This document shows positions 6,611-14,679 of a stretch of 14,918 bases of DNA, one piece after another. Position numbers and translations under genes: made by a program. The first letter of the stretch is position 1. Every line of letters begins with the position of its first letter. This DNA is from CAYMLL01 sp964390645 (lineage in GTDB: Bacteria > Planctomycetota > UBA8108), in contig CAYMLL010000193.1 in NCBI GenBank assembly GCA_964390645.1, forward strand, positions 1 to 14,918, in the 5' to 3' direction. The notes below the pieces were generated by a model. The model worked only from the letters and a program-made list of their open reading frames with translations, was not told the origin of the DNA and did no database searches.

Positions 6611-8686
6611 ATGCGGGCGTCTTCGACCCGAGGCTGGACGGCGTGTGGGGCCGTCGTCGTGTTGCTCGTCGTGTCGGGGTGCGGCGACGGCGACTCGATC
6701 AGCTCGAGCGGCGACGCCACACCGGGGGACGCGGACGGAGGCGACGTCTTCGCCGCTGCGCGCCGCGCCCTTGACGCAGGACAGATCTCCGAGGGGATCG
6801 CCCGGCTGCGGGGGTCCCTGAGCTCTCTCTCAGCGGCGAAGCGTGGTGTCGCGCTGGCGACGATGGCGCGCTACTACCTGATAGCTGATCGTCCTGCAGG
6901 CGCGCTGAAGGCTGCGGACGAGGGACTCGCGATCGGGACGCGGTCCTACGAACTGCTGTGGGGGAAGGGGGAGAGCCTGCGACGCCGGATGCAGCTCGAC
7001 GAGGCTCGCCAGCTTCTCGATGAGGCGCTCGGCATGAGTGAGTCGAACCATGCAGTCCGGCTGTCTCTGGCACGCATCAAGTTTCGCGCCGAGGAGCCGG
7101 CGTCTGCCCTCACGGATTTCGAGGCTTACCTCGAGCACGCACCGGCGGAGGATATCGACCGCGACACGGCCCGTCTGGAGTACGGTCGTGCGCTGCGCGC
7201 TGCGCGACGTTTTCAGGATGCGGCCGATCAGTGCACCACTCTCCTGGAGACGGACCCCACCGAGAGCGAGTACTACTCGGAGCTCTCGGCGACGCTCTAT
7301 CGCATGCGGCGTCGCAACGAGGCTCGATTTGTCGAGCAGATCTTCCGGGCACAGTCGCAGCACGGCTTCGAGGAGTACGGCGCCGAGAAGCTCAGGGCGC
7401 AGGGTCGCGACGCGCTGGCTCTTGCGCAGGGCGGGATCGTCGCGGCGCGACGCAAGAAGTTCGCCGAGGCCTACGACCTCTACCGCAAGGCGTTCGAGGC
7501 GAACCTGGCCGCAAGTCATGGTGACGTGAAGATCGTGCAGCTTCACGTCGAGTTCTGCCTGCGCCTGCGGCGGCGTCGCGAGGCGCTTGCGGCGGCGAAG
7601 ATGGCGATTCAGAAGGGCTGGCAACCGCTCTCCGGGCTCTGGTGGGCGCGCGCGCGCGTTGAGGCCGAGCTCGAGGATTGGAAGGCCGCGGCCGACTCCT
7701 TGCGGCAAGCGGCCGGCACCCTGAAGGCCGAGATCGACCGTGGCGAGAAGCTCCCGGTCGGGCGTGGTCAGGCAGCCAGCCTCCCGGTGCTGCTCGGGCT
7801 CTGTCGGGCCGATCTGGAGATGGGGCAGCTCGAGCGAGCCGATCGTGGATGGAAACGCGCCGGTGATCTGGAGCCGTCGGCGTGGGAGCCGGTTTACTGG
7901 CAGGGGCGCGTTTCGGTGGCGCGAGGAGACTACAGGCGGGCGCTCGAGCACTTCGCGGACGCCGCCGGGCGGGCACGTCGGCTCGGGCGTGAGGCGCTTC
8001 CCGATCTCGGGCTCTGGCGGGCGGTCGCGATGGGGCATCTCGGACGTGAGGCGCAGGCGATCGACATCTTGACGAAGGGGCTCAACGAGCATCCAGACCG
8101 GGTCGAGCTGTGGCCGGAGCTCATCGAGCTGGTGTCGCGAGACGAGGCCCGGCGTCGACAGGTCCAGAAGGTCTTCGATGACGTGTCCATGGGCGTGTCC
8201 GCAATCGACAGGGCGACCGAGTCGCTCGACCAGACGCCGTTCGACAAGAGTGCGCGGGTCTACTTCGACCTCGGTCGCGCGCTCCGCAAGCTGAGAGATC
8301 GCGCCGGCGTCGACTACCTGCTCCTCGCCACCGACCTGGCGCCGCGGGACGTCGAGATCGCACGCAGCGTCTCGTCGCTCCTCGGCCGCGGCCATGACAT
8401 CTTCGTCCGGCTTGCGCTGATGCGTCGTATCCTGGTGGTCGATCCCAACAGCGTCGACGCCCTGCACGATGTCGCGGAGATCTACACGCGCTTCCACGTG
8501 CGTCTTTCGGACGCCGAGGACCTTGCCAAGCGTCTACACGAGCTGGCTCCGGATGAGAGCTCTTACACGCTTCGCGCCCGAGCGGCGCTGCTGCTCGGAA
8601 GGCGCGAGGATGCACGCTCCCTGGCGCGCGAGGGGCTCGCCAGGCACCCGGGAAGCCGGAAGCTCGAGGAGATTCTGGCGCAGTAG
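6611..8686 (+). CDS. Tetratricopeptide-repeat (TPR) lipoprotein
   Basis: 691 residues. The ATG lies 8 nt after the preceding stop, with a weak AGGA 12 nt upstream, suggesting translational coupling. The N-terminus is a clear lipoprotein signal: RASSTR, a hydrophobic stretch (about 13-21), then lipobox VSGC with Cys24, followed by an acidic Gly/Ser/Asp linker. Residue +2 is Gly. From about residue 45 almost to the end the sequence is helix-turn-helix repeats with TPR spacing and signature residues, for example the segments near 78-105, 110-140, 143-172, 180-210, 265-290, 420-465 and 630-685 (GxxxxA...AxxxxxxAL...P). TPR arrays are protein-interaction scaffolds. Being lipid-anchored and co-transcribed with a helical-repeat exported protein, it may scaffold an envelope or secretion-related assembly; that is inference. 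No catalytic motif seen. Confidence 0.88.
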   Translation: MRASSTRGWTACGAVVVLLVVSGCGDGDSISSSGDATPGDADGGDVFAAARRALDAGQISEGIARLRGSLSSLSAAKRGVALATMARYYLIADRPAGALKAADEGLAIGTRSYELLWGKGESLRRRMQLDEARQLLDEALGMSESNHAVRLSLARIKFRAEEPASALTDFEAYLEHAPAEDIDRDTARLEYGRALRAARRFQDAADQCTTLLETDPTESEYYSELSATLYRMRRRNEARFVEQIFRAQSQHGFEEYGAEKLRAQGRDALALAQGGIVAARRKKFAEAYDLYRKAFEANLAASHGDVKIVQLHVEFCLRLRRRREALAAAKMAIQKGWQPLSGLWWARARVEAELEDWKAAADSLRQAAGTLKAEIDRGEKLPVGRGQAASLPVLLGLCRADLEMGQLERADRGWKRAGDLEPSAWEPVYWQGRVSVARGDYRRALEHFADAAGRARRLGREALPDLGLWRAVAMGHLGREAQAIDILTKGLNEHPDRVELWPELIELVSRDEARRRQVQKVFDDVSMGVSAIDRATESLDQTPFDKSARVYFDLGRALRKLRDRAGVDYLLLATDLAPRDVEIARSVSSLLGRGHDIFVRLALMRRILVVDPNSVDALHDVAEIYTRFHVRLSDAEDLAKRLHELAPDESSYTLRARAALLLGRREDARSLAREGLARHPGSRKLEEILAQ

Positions 8687-8785
8687 CCGGCCTCGACGAC
8701 AGCTTCTCTCGCCGCTCGACTCCGCGCGGGTAATTTGGTTCGGTGCAGCCCGTCGACACGGTAGAGTCGATGGAAGGGGGAGAGC

Positions 8786-8791
8786 GGAGGG
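8786..8791 (+). promoter_or_regulatory. Strong Shine-Dalgarno fixing a TTG start
   Basis: GGAGGG at 8786-8791 lies 6 nt before the TTG at 8798. It is the best ribosome-binding site in the neighbourhood, and the signal peptide begins at that TTG. The next in-frame ATG (8822) lacks such a site and would cut into the signal sequence. The 111-bp gap 8687-8797 otherwise shows no convincing -35/-10 pair, so whether this gene has its own promoter is undecided. Confidence 0.75.
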
Positions 8792-8797
8792 TTCAGT

Positions 8798-11152
8798 TTG
8801 CGTCAGCCGTTGGTCCTGTTAATGTTCTCGGCGGCGACATCGCATGCCGTCGTACTCGGGGGCGAGGCTCCCACGCGGGTCGTCTCGATGCGTCTGGCGT
8901 CGCTGAATCTTCACGGCGGCATCGAGGCCAACGCATCTCGCGTCGGTGGCTTTCTCGCCAGTCTTGACATCGACGTTCTGGCGCTCCAGGAGGTGCCGGA
9001 CGAGGCGTATCGCGACCGCATCGCGGAGGTCACCGATCTCGAGCACCGCACCGGTATCGATCGATTCAAGTGCGTGCTCTCGCGCACGCCGATCGAGGAC
9101 GAGGAGGTGATTCCGCTCGCCTCCGGCCGCAGCCTGATCCACGTCACGACGTCGATCGACGGGGTGCCGATCTCTCTTTACTGCGTGCACAACTCGTGGG
9201 ATGTCGCCGGCGATCGGCAAGCCCGGCAGATTGTCGCCGACGTCATCCCCGCCGACCCGAACCCTCGCAAGGTCTTCCTCGGCGACTTCAACGACGAGCA
9301 TTACTCGACTCAGAACCAGCTGCTCGAGTCTGTTCTCAACGATGCGTGGACCGATCTCGGCCTGCGTCCGGGCGAACGCGTGACCTGGCCAGCGACCGGC
9401 TTCGGCGGCAGCGAGGGTGCGCTGCTGATCGATCTCCTCATGTACGCGCCCGGGGGCGGCTTCGTCGTCGACGACGGAACTATCCTCGACGACCCGCTGG
9501 CACTGTCGGATCACCGACTCGTCGTCTTCGACATCCGTGCGAGCGATCCGATCCGCGTGGAGCCACCGCAGGACGTGACGGTGGATGCGACGCGTGATGA
9601 GACGACCATCGAGATCTCCTTCGACCGCGAGGTCGAGGTCGAGAGCGCCTCGGACCCGGCTCGCTACGAGATCAACGAGGTGTCACGCGACGGTGACGGG
9701 GAAAGGGTCGTGGTCGAGTCGGCCCGGGTCGATCGGCATCGTCGACGTGTGCGCTTGCGCACGGGAGCACACTTCGCCGACCGGGACTACCGGCTCTCCG
9801 TGGTCGGTGTGAAGGCTCGAGGTGGCGCGGACGGCTCCGTTGCGCTGCAGCGAGAATACCGTTTTCGGTCGACCATTCTTCTCGGCGGCGGGGCGGAGAA
9901 CGGGCTCGCACACTGGCGTACACAGGGTGGATTGCGCACAGTTCGCGAGCTGAGCCAGCTCGGGCCCTACAGCGGCGATTCGTTCTTCGCGGGCGGTGAG
10001 AGCGATGTTCGCTCCAGCGCGACGCAGGAGGTCGACGTCGCGCCGGTGGCGGACGACATCGCGGCGTCGCGTGTCCGGCTTCATTTCGGTGCGCACCTCG
10101 CGTCCGCGTACACGGCTTTTCCCGGAGGGGAGAGTCGCGAGGAGCCCTACGACGAGTCGGAGATCTCCGCGGTGGCTCTTGACATCGACGGCCGGGTGCT
10201 CGCGACGACGTCGTCGTCCAAGTACGACACGCTCTACTGGTGTCCGTTTCGAGGCTCGCTCGATCTTCCCCCGGACACGCGTCGCGTCAGCATCACGATC
10301 GCGGCGAACCGTATGGTGCGCTCGACAGGTCCCGCGAACGACGGCGCCATCGACGACGTCTGGGCGTCGCTCGAGCTCCTCGACGTCCCGCACGGCGTTC
10401 TCGGCGCCAACCTGCTGCGGAACCCCGGGGCGGAGTCGGAGGACCTCGACGCCTGGGACGGATCGGCGCGGTGGCTGGAGCACCATCAGCAGCTTCTTGC
10501 GGATCGTGTCGTCGCTCACGCCGGGCGCGGGCTCTTTCACGTCTTCACTCCGGGCCGGCTGCAGGCGGTGATGGAGCAGAGCGTCGAGCTTCCACACGAC
10601 CCTCCCGCGGGTTTCCTGCGCTGGAGCGGAGCGATACGGGCTCGTGCGAGTCGTCGTCCGACCCACATCGTCGTGCGGCTCGTCGACGACAGCGGCGCGG
10701 AGCTGGCGCGGGCCGAGTCGCCGCAGGAGACGCGTGAAGAGTGGGTCGAGCACGGTGGCGTCCTGCGCGTACCGCGAGGTGCGACACGCGCCGTGATGTC
10801 GATCGGTGGCGAACGTGCGAGCGACACCTTCGCGGACCAGCTGGTTCTTCAGGTCGTCGGCGGCCCTCGGGGCGAGAGCTGGTTCGAGCGCGGCGACGTC
10901 GAACGTGACGGAAAGCTGCGCGTCACCGACGCGGTCTGGATTCTCCTCGGTGTCCTGCGTCCGGATCTCGTCGGCGATCTTTGCGACGACGCGGCTGATG
11001 TTGACGACGACGGAAGCGTCGATATCTCCGACGCCGTGAGACTCCTCGACCACCTGTTCCTCGCGGGACCTCCGTTTCCCGCGCCGACGATCGCGCGACC
11101 CGGGTCCGATCCGACGATCGACGGGCTTGGCTGCGAGCATCCGCGACCCTGA
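8798..11152 (+). CDS. Secreted endonuclease/exonuclease/phosphatase-fold enzyme with accessory beta domains and dockerin-like end
   Basis: 784 residues from TTG. Signal peptide with hydrophobic core 5-12 and likely cleavage after SHA (15-17). Residues ~32-246 are an EEP (DNase I / sphingomyelinase-like) domain with its signature residues in order: Asn37 (SLNLHG), Glu65 (LQEV), His131 (CVHNSW), Asp163/Asn165 (GDFND), Asp212 (IDLLMY) and Asp238-His239 (LSDHR). The metal and active-site residues therefore look intact. Known EEP activities are hydrolysis of DNA, RNA, phospholipid or other phosphodiesters/phosphomonoesters; the substrate cannot be read here. Then follow an SbsA/Big_5-like Ig domain (~250-356), two jelly-roll, carbohydrate-binding-like domains (~360-530, with DTRRVSITIAANRM...NDGAIDD; ~537-688, opening NLLRNPGAES), and dockerin-like Ca loops (GDVERDG at 699, DVDDDGS at 734) with tail GSDPTIDGLGC. 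The gene converges on murA with only 20 nt between stops. Confidence 0.88.
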   Translation: MRQPLVLLMFSAATSHAVVLGGEAPTRVVSMRLASLNLHGGIEANASRVGGFLASLDIDVLALQEVPDEAYRDRIAEVTDLEHRTGIDRFKCVLSRTPIEDEEVIPLASGRSLIHVTTSIDGVPISLYCVHNSWDVAGDRQARQIVADVIPADPNPRKVFLGDFNDEHYSTQNQLLESVLNDAWTDLGLRPGERVTWPATGFGGSEGALLIDLLMYAPGGGFVVDDGTILDDPLALSDHRLVVFDIRASDPIRVEPPQDVTVDATRDETTIEISFDREVEVESASDPARYEINEVSRDGDGERVVVESARVDRHRRRVRLRTGAHFADRDYRLSVVGVKARGGADGSVALQREYRFRSTILLGGGAENGLAHWRTQGGLRTVRELSQLGPYSGDSFFAGGESDVRSSATQEVDVAPVADDIAASRVRLHFGAHLASAYTAFPGGESREEPYDESEISAVALDIDGRVLATTSSSKYDTLYWCPFRGSLDLPPDTRRVSITIAANRMVRSTGPANDGAIDDVWASLELLDVPHGVLGANLLRNPGAESEDLDAWDGSARWLEHHQQLLADRVVAHAGRGLFHVFTPGRLQAVMEQSVELPHDPPAGFLRWSGAIRARASRRPTHIVVRLVDDSGAELARAESPQETREEWVEHGGVLRVPRGATRAVMSIGGERASDTFADQLVLQVVGGPRGESWFERGDVERDGKLRVTDAVWILLGVLRPDLVGDLCDDAADVDDDGSVDISDAVRLLDHLFLAGPPFPAPTIARPGSDPTIDGLGCEHPRP

Positions 11153-11172
11153 AGCCGCCGCCAGGTCGGCTA

Positions 11173-12438
11173 CTATGCCTTCTCGCGTCGGATATTCGCG
11201 CCGAGTGCGCGGAGCCGCTCCTCGAGGCGTTCATAGCCTCGGTCGACGTGGTAGACGCGGTGTACTTCCGTTCGGCCGCGAGCCACGAGTCCGGCGAGAA
11301 GAAGGCTGGCGCTGGCGCGCAAGTCCGACGCCATCACCGGCGCACCGCTGAGCTTCTGGGTGCCGATGACGATCGCGCTCGGCCCCTCCTTGCGGATGTT
11401 CGCACCCATGCGCGCGAGCTCGGCGATGTGGATGAATCGATCGGGGTAGACCTTCTCGGTGATGATGCTGATGCCATCCGCGAGGCTGAGGAGAGCCATG
11501 AACTGCGCCTGAAGGTCGGTCGGGAAGCCTGGATAGGGCAGCGTCGTGACGTCAACCGGACGAAAAGCACTGTTCGCCGTGACGCGGATCATGTCGTCCT
11601 CGGCGTTGATGTAGAGTCCGGCGCGGTGGAGCGCGTCGACCAGCGCGCCGAGATGCTCGAAGTTGGCGCCTCGCACGACGACCTCGCCGTGGGTGATAGC
11701 TCCGGCGATGAGAAAGGTGCCCGCCTCGATGCGATCGGGGATCACCGTGTGCTCCGCGCCGTCGAGAGCCTCGACTCCGTCGACAACGAGGGTCGGTGTC
11801 CCGATTCCCTCGATCTGCGCGCCCATCTTCGTCAGGAATCTCGCCAGGTCGATGATCTCGGGTTCGCACGCGGCGCTTTCGATGACGGTTCTGCCTTCCG
11901 CGAGCGTCGCCGCCATGAGGATGTTCGCCGTGCCGAGGACACTCGATCCGAACGCGCCGCCGAGGTAGATCCGTGTGCCGACGAGCTTCTCGGCGGTCGC
12001 CTCGATGTAGCCGTGCTTGATGTCGATGCTGGCACCGAGCGCGCGCAGGCCCTTGAGGTGGAGGTCGATCGGACGGACGCCGAGGACGCAGCCGCCGGGC
12101 AGCGACACGCGAGCCTTGCCGCGGCGAGCGAGCAGCGGACCGAGCGCGCAGACCGAGGCGCGCATCTTGCGAACATGGTCGTAGGGCGCTGTGCACTCCT
12201 TCGAGTCCTCGAGCTGGATGCAGATCGTCTCATCGGGCTGACGCTCGGAGTGCATCCCGAGCTCGTGGAGAATCGACAGCGTGCTGTCGACGTCTCTCAA
12301 GTGGGGGATGTTCTCGATCCGGCACGGACGATCCGTGAGGATTGTCGAGAAGAGAATCGGCAGCGCGGCGTTCTTGGCACCGCGAACCTGTACGGTACCC
12401 TTCAGCGGGACCCCGCCCTCGATGACGATCTTGTCCAC
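11173..12438 (-). CDS. murA: UDP-N-acetylglucosamine 1-carboxyvinyltransferase
   Basis: 421 residues, close to the usual ~420. MurA transfers enolpyruvate from PEP to UDP-GlcNAc in the cytoplasm, the first committed step of peptidoglycan synthesis. It matches the family along its whole length. Lys22-Asn23 in RGAKNAALPIL bind substrate. PGGC (114-117) carries the catalytic Cys117, equivalent to E. coli Cys115, the residue modified by fosfomycin; it is Cys here, not the Asp of resistant enzymes. FPTDLQAQF contains Asp308 (E. coli Asp305), and DRGYERLEE contains Arg400 (E. coli Arg397). It starts at GTG; MDKIVIEGG aligns with the usual family start, so no upstream start is needed. It lies 126 bp downstream of prmC with its own promoter (12541-12568). 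Its presence argues that this organism makes peptidoglycan precursors. Confidence 0.97.
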   Translation of the reverse strand: MDKIVIEGGVPLKGTVQVRGAKNAALPILFSTILTDRPCRIENIPHLRDVDSTLSILHELGMHSERQPDETICIQLEDSKECTAPYDHVRKMRASVCALGPLLARRGKARVSLPGGCVLGVRPIDLHLKGLRALGASIDIKHGYIEATAEKLVGTRIYLGGAFGSSVLGTANILMAATLAEGRTVIESAACEPEIIDLARFLTKMGAQIEGIGTPTLVVDGVEALDGAEHTVIPDRIEAGTFLIAGAITHGEVVVRGANFEHLGALVDALHRAGLYINAEDDMIRVTANSAFRPVDVTTLPYPGFPTDLQAQFMALLSLADGISIITEKVYPDRFIHIAELARMGANIRKEGPSAIVIGTQKLSGAPVMASDLRASASLLLAGLVARGRTEVHRVYHVDRGYERLEERLRALGANIRREKA

Positions 12439-12459
12439 AGCTTTCCACTTCCCTTCTTC

Positions 12460-12501
12460 TCAAGGGCCCTTCTCTTCAAGGGCCCTTCTCTTCGAGAGCC
12501 C
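12460..12501 (-). repeat. 16-nt tandem repeat in the murA leader
   Basis: Two perfect adjacent copies of TCAAGGGCCCTTCTCT lie at 12460-12475 and 12476-12491, followed by a degenerate third (TCGAGAGCCC, 12492-12501). Each perfect copy contains the 10-bp palindrome AAGGGCCCTT. The array falls in the predicted untranslated leader of murA, ending 21 nt before its GTG on the minus strand. It may be simple slippage, or the two self-complementary copies may pair with each other to form an alternative hairpin. Purine-rich AAGGGAAG between the array and the start is the probable ribosome-binding region. Confidence 0.8.
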
Positions 12502-12540
12502 GCTCGACGTCCGGAGGCGTCCTGGGGTTCAGATGCGTCG

Positions 12541-12568
12541 ATTGTAGCGACGCCCCACCGAGCGTCAA
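12541..12568 (-). promoter_or_regulatory. Near-consensus sigma70 promoter for murA, overlapping the prmC stop
   Basis: On the minus strand TTGACG (12568-12563, 5/6 match) and TACAAT (12546-12541, 5/6 match) are separated by 16 nt. The TGA stop codon of prmC (12567-12565) lies inside the -35 hexamer. Transcription would start near 12534, giving murA a leader of about 95 nt that includes the tandem repeat. murA can therefore be expressed apart from prfA-prmC. Confidence 0.68.
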
Positions 12569-13500
12569 GCCGACACGGAGCGCACGACACGGGCGACACC
12601 GGCGTGGTCACGGATGAGTTGTGCGTCGCAGAAGCCGGATCGGGAGAACATCGCGGCGACGGCGCCCGCCTGGGTCTCGCCGACCTCGACCAGGACGACG
12701 CCGTCCGTCGTCAGGTGCCGACGAGCTGACGCCGCGATGACGCGGTAGAAACCGAGGCCGTCCCGGTCCGGGCTTTTCTCGTCAACGAGGGCAAGGCGGG
12801 GTTCGAAGCGGCGCACGTCGTCCATCAGGGTGTCGAACTCGGATGCCGCGATGTAGGGCGGGTTGGCGACGATGAGATCATAGCGTCCCGGGTTCACCGG
12901 GAGGGCGTCGAAGAGGTCGCCATGCAGGAATCGCACCCGTGTGGAGACGTTGTGGTCCTCGGCGTTTCTCACGGCGATCGCGATGGCCTCCTCGCTGACG
13001 TCGACCGCGTCGACTTGCGCGTACGGGCACTCGAAAGCGAGAGCGATCGCGATGTTCCCGCTGCCCGTGCCGAGGTCGAGCACGTGAGGCGGTGCTTCGC
13101 GCTTCTCGAACTTGCGCAGGTGCTCGACGCCCTCGTCGACGAGGTGCTCGGTCTCCGGCCGCGGAATCAGTACGGCTGGTGAGACAGTGAGTCGCAACGA
13201 GTGGAACTCCTTGACTCCCGTGAGATACGCGACGGGCTCTCGTGCAGCGCGTCGCTCGACAAGGGTTCGAAACCGCCCTCGCTCCTCGGGTTCGACCGGC
13301 TTGACGTGCTCGGTGTAGAGCCGTAGCCGACCGCCGCCGAGGACGCTCGAGAGGAGAAGCTCGGCGTCCAGTCGAGGCGTCGGGACACCGTGACCACGAA
13401 AAAACCGCTCCGTCCAGTCGAGGAGCTCGGCGACGGTCCAGGACGTCTTGGCGGGATCCTGTTCGGTCACGGCGTTGTCGGTGGCGGAAGCCCGTGTCAC
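12565..13500 (-). CDS. prmC: Peptide chain release factor N5-glutamine methyltransferase
   Basis: 311 residues. PrmC (HemK) uses S-adenosylmethionine to methylate the glutamine of the GGQ motif of release factors RF1/RF2 in the cytoplasm, raising termination efficiency. Visible features: an N-terminal helical domain with the substrate-contacting IPRPETE (112-118); SAM-binding motif I DLGTGSGNIAIALA (142-155); the acidic motif VDAVDVSEEA (163-172); and the glutamine-methylase signature NPPY (213-216). The start is GTG at 13500, overlapping the prfA stop as GTGA with AAGG just upstream, the mark of translational coupling. An internal GTG at 13470 is possible but loses the overlap. The N-terminus is about 20 residues longer than in many homologues. 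Confidence 0.96.
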   Translation of the reverse strand: MTRASATDNAVTEQDPAKTSWTVAELLDWTERFFRGHGVPTPRLDAELLLSSVLGGGRLRLYTEHVKPVEPEERGRFRTLVERRAAREPVAYLTGVKEFHSLRLTVSPAVLIPRPETEHLVDEGVEHLRKFEKREAPPHVLDLGTGSGNIAIALAFECPYAQVDAVDVSEEAIAIAVRNAEDHNVSTRVRFLHGDLFDALPVNPGRYDLIVANPPYIAASEFDTLMDDVRRFEPRLALVDEKSPDRDGLGFYRVIAASARRHLTTDGVVLVEVGETQAGAVAAMFSRSGFCDAQLIRDHAGVARVVRSVSA

Positions 13501-14579
13501 AGCGCCTTGAGCTGCTGTTCGCGATCATGGTCGCGCATCGCTGTGATCACCGGCTCGAGGTCGCCTTCCTTGATGACGTGCTCGAGGTTGAAGTTCTGAC
13601 CGATGCGGTGGTCGGTGACGCGGTTCTGCGGGAAATTGTAGGTGCGGACGCGCTGGCTGCGGTCGCCGGAGCCGATCTGGCTACGTCGTTGATCTTGCTC
13701 CTTCGACAGTCGTTCCCGCTCGGTGTGCTCGAAGAGCCTCGTGCGCAGCACACGCATCGCCTTGGCGCGATTCTTGTGCTGCGAGACCTCGTCCTGGATC
13801 GAGACCACGATGCCGGAAGGAAGGTGCGTCAGGCGTACCGCCGAGCTCGTCTTGTTCACCTTCTGTCCGCCGGGACCGGAGGCACGGAAAAAGTCCATCT
13901 TGAGGTCGCTGTCGTTGATCTCGACCTCGACGTCCTCCGGCTCTCCCATCACCGCGACGGTCGCGGCGGAGGTGTGAATGCGCCCGCTCGTCTCGGTGGA
14001 CGGCACTCGCTGTACCCGATGACCACCCATCTCGTAACGCAGGTCGCGGTGGACGTCGTCGCCGCTGACGCTGAAGATAATCTCCTTGAAGCCGCCGAGG
14101 TCGGTCGCGTTGGCGTCGATGACCTCGGTCTTCCAGCTCTTGCGCTCGGCAAGCTTCGAGTACATGCGGAAAAGATCACCGGCGAAGAGCGCGGCCTCGT
14201 CGCCTCCGGTGCCCGCGCGGATCTCGATGATTACGTTGCGGCTCGCGTCCTTGTCCTCCACGAGGATCCGGTCGGTAAGCTCCCGGGTGATCGCCTCGAG
14301 CTCCGGCTGCAGGCGTTCGAGCTCCTCGCGCGCCATCTCACGGATCTCGGCGTCCTCCTTGGCGTCCCTGGCGAGCGCCTCGTTCTCCTCGATGCTCTCC
14401 GTCAGCGTCCTGTACAGACGAAATCGCTCGACAACCTTGGCGGCGGACCCGCACTCGCGCGAGAGCCTGCGAAAGCGCACCGGCTGCGACATGATGTCGG
14501 GATCGGACAGCCGCTTCTCGAGTTCCGCGTGGCGCTCGATGGTCTTGCGGATCTTCTCTTCGATCAGGGGAGGAAGCAT
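13497..14579 (-). CDS. prfA: Peptide chain release factor 1 (RF1)
   Basis: 360 residues, the usual RF1 length. RF1 recognises UAA and UAG in the ribosomal A site and triggers peptide release. PCRF domain features include IRAGTGGDEAALFAGDL (120-136). The codon-reading tripeptide of the RF1 P-x-T type is PST (193-195, in RVPSTETSGRIHTSA), where E. coli has PAT; RF2 would have SPF. The catalytic GGQ loop is SGPGGQKVN (234-242), with Gln239 the target of the adjacent PrmC. The conserved SQHKN (266-270) and the C-terminal RVTDHRIG (320-327) are present. It starts with ATG at 14579, 100 bp after the stop of the repeat-tailed upstream gene. No strong Shine-Dalgarno is evident, only GGGA about 11 nt upstream. 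Confidence 0.97.
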   Translation of the reverse strand: MLPPLIEEKIRKTIERHAELEKRLSDPDIMSQPVRFRRLSRECGSAAKVVERFRLYRTLTESIEENEALARDAKEDAEIREMAREELERLQPELEAITRELTDRILVEDKDASRNVIIEIRAGTGGDEAALFAGDLFRMYSKLAERKSWKTEVIDANATDLGGFKEIIFSVSGDDVHRDLRYEMGGHRVQRVPSTETSGRIHTSAATVAVMGEPEDVEVEINDSDLKMDFFRASGPGGQKVNKTSSAVRLTHLPSGIVVSIQDEVSQHKNRAKAMRVLRTRLFEHTERERLSKEQDQRRSQIGSGDRSQRVRTYNFPQNRVTDHRIGQNFNLEHVIKEGDLEPVITAMRDHDREQQLKAL

Positions 14580-14679
14580 CGACAGGATCCCGCACGGCGA
14601 CGGCCGGGAGACGAGCGCTCAACGCTCCTGCAGCGGCGGCCAGAGGACAGGGCCAGGCTCGACAATCGCTCGCAAGACC

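Noticed and set aside
6830..8497. Long minus-strand frame inside the TPR gene
   Set aside because: Antisense shadow of an intact TPR lipoprotein; no start context or domain.
9683..11140. Long minus-strand frame inside the EEP gene
   Set aside because: Antisense to conserved beta and dockerin domains; Arg/Val-rich with no recognisable motif.
11153..11172. AGCCG/CGGCT hairpin between the convergent stops as a bidirectional terminator
   Set aside because: Only 5 base pairs with a 9-nt loop and no T-run on either side.
11248..12729. Long plus-strand frame over murA and prmC
   Set aside because: Runs antisense through two certain housekeeping genes.
14580..14679. Promoter or terminator between the repeat-tailed gene and prfA
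   Set aside because: Only a 5-bp GAGCG/CGCTC stem without a T-run, and no properly spaced -35/-10 pair; read-through from upstream is the simpler view.
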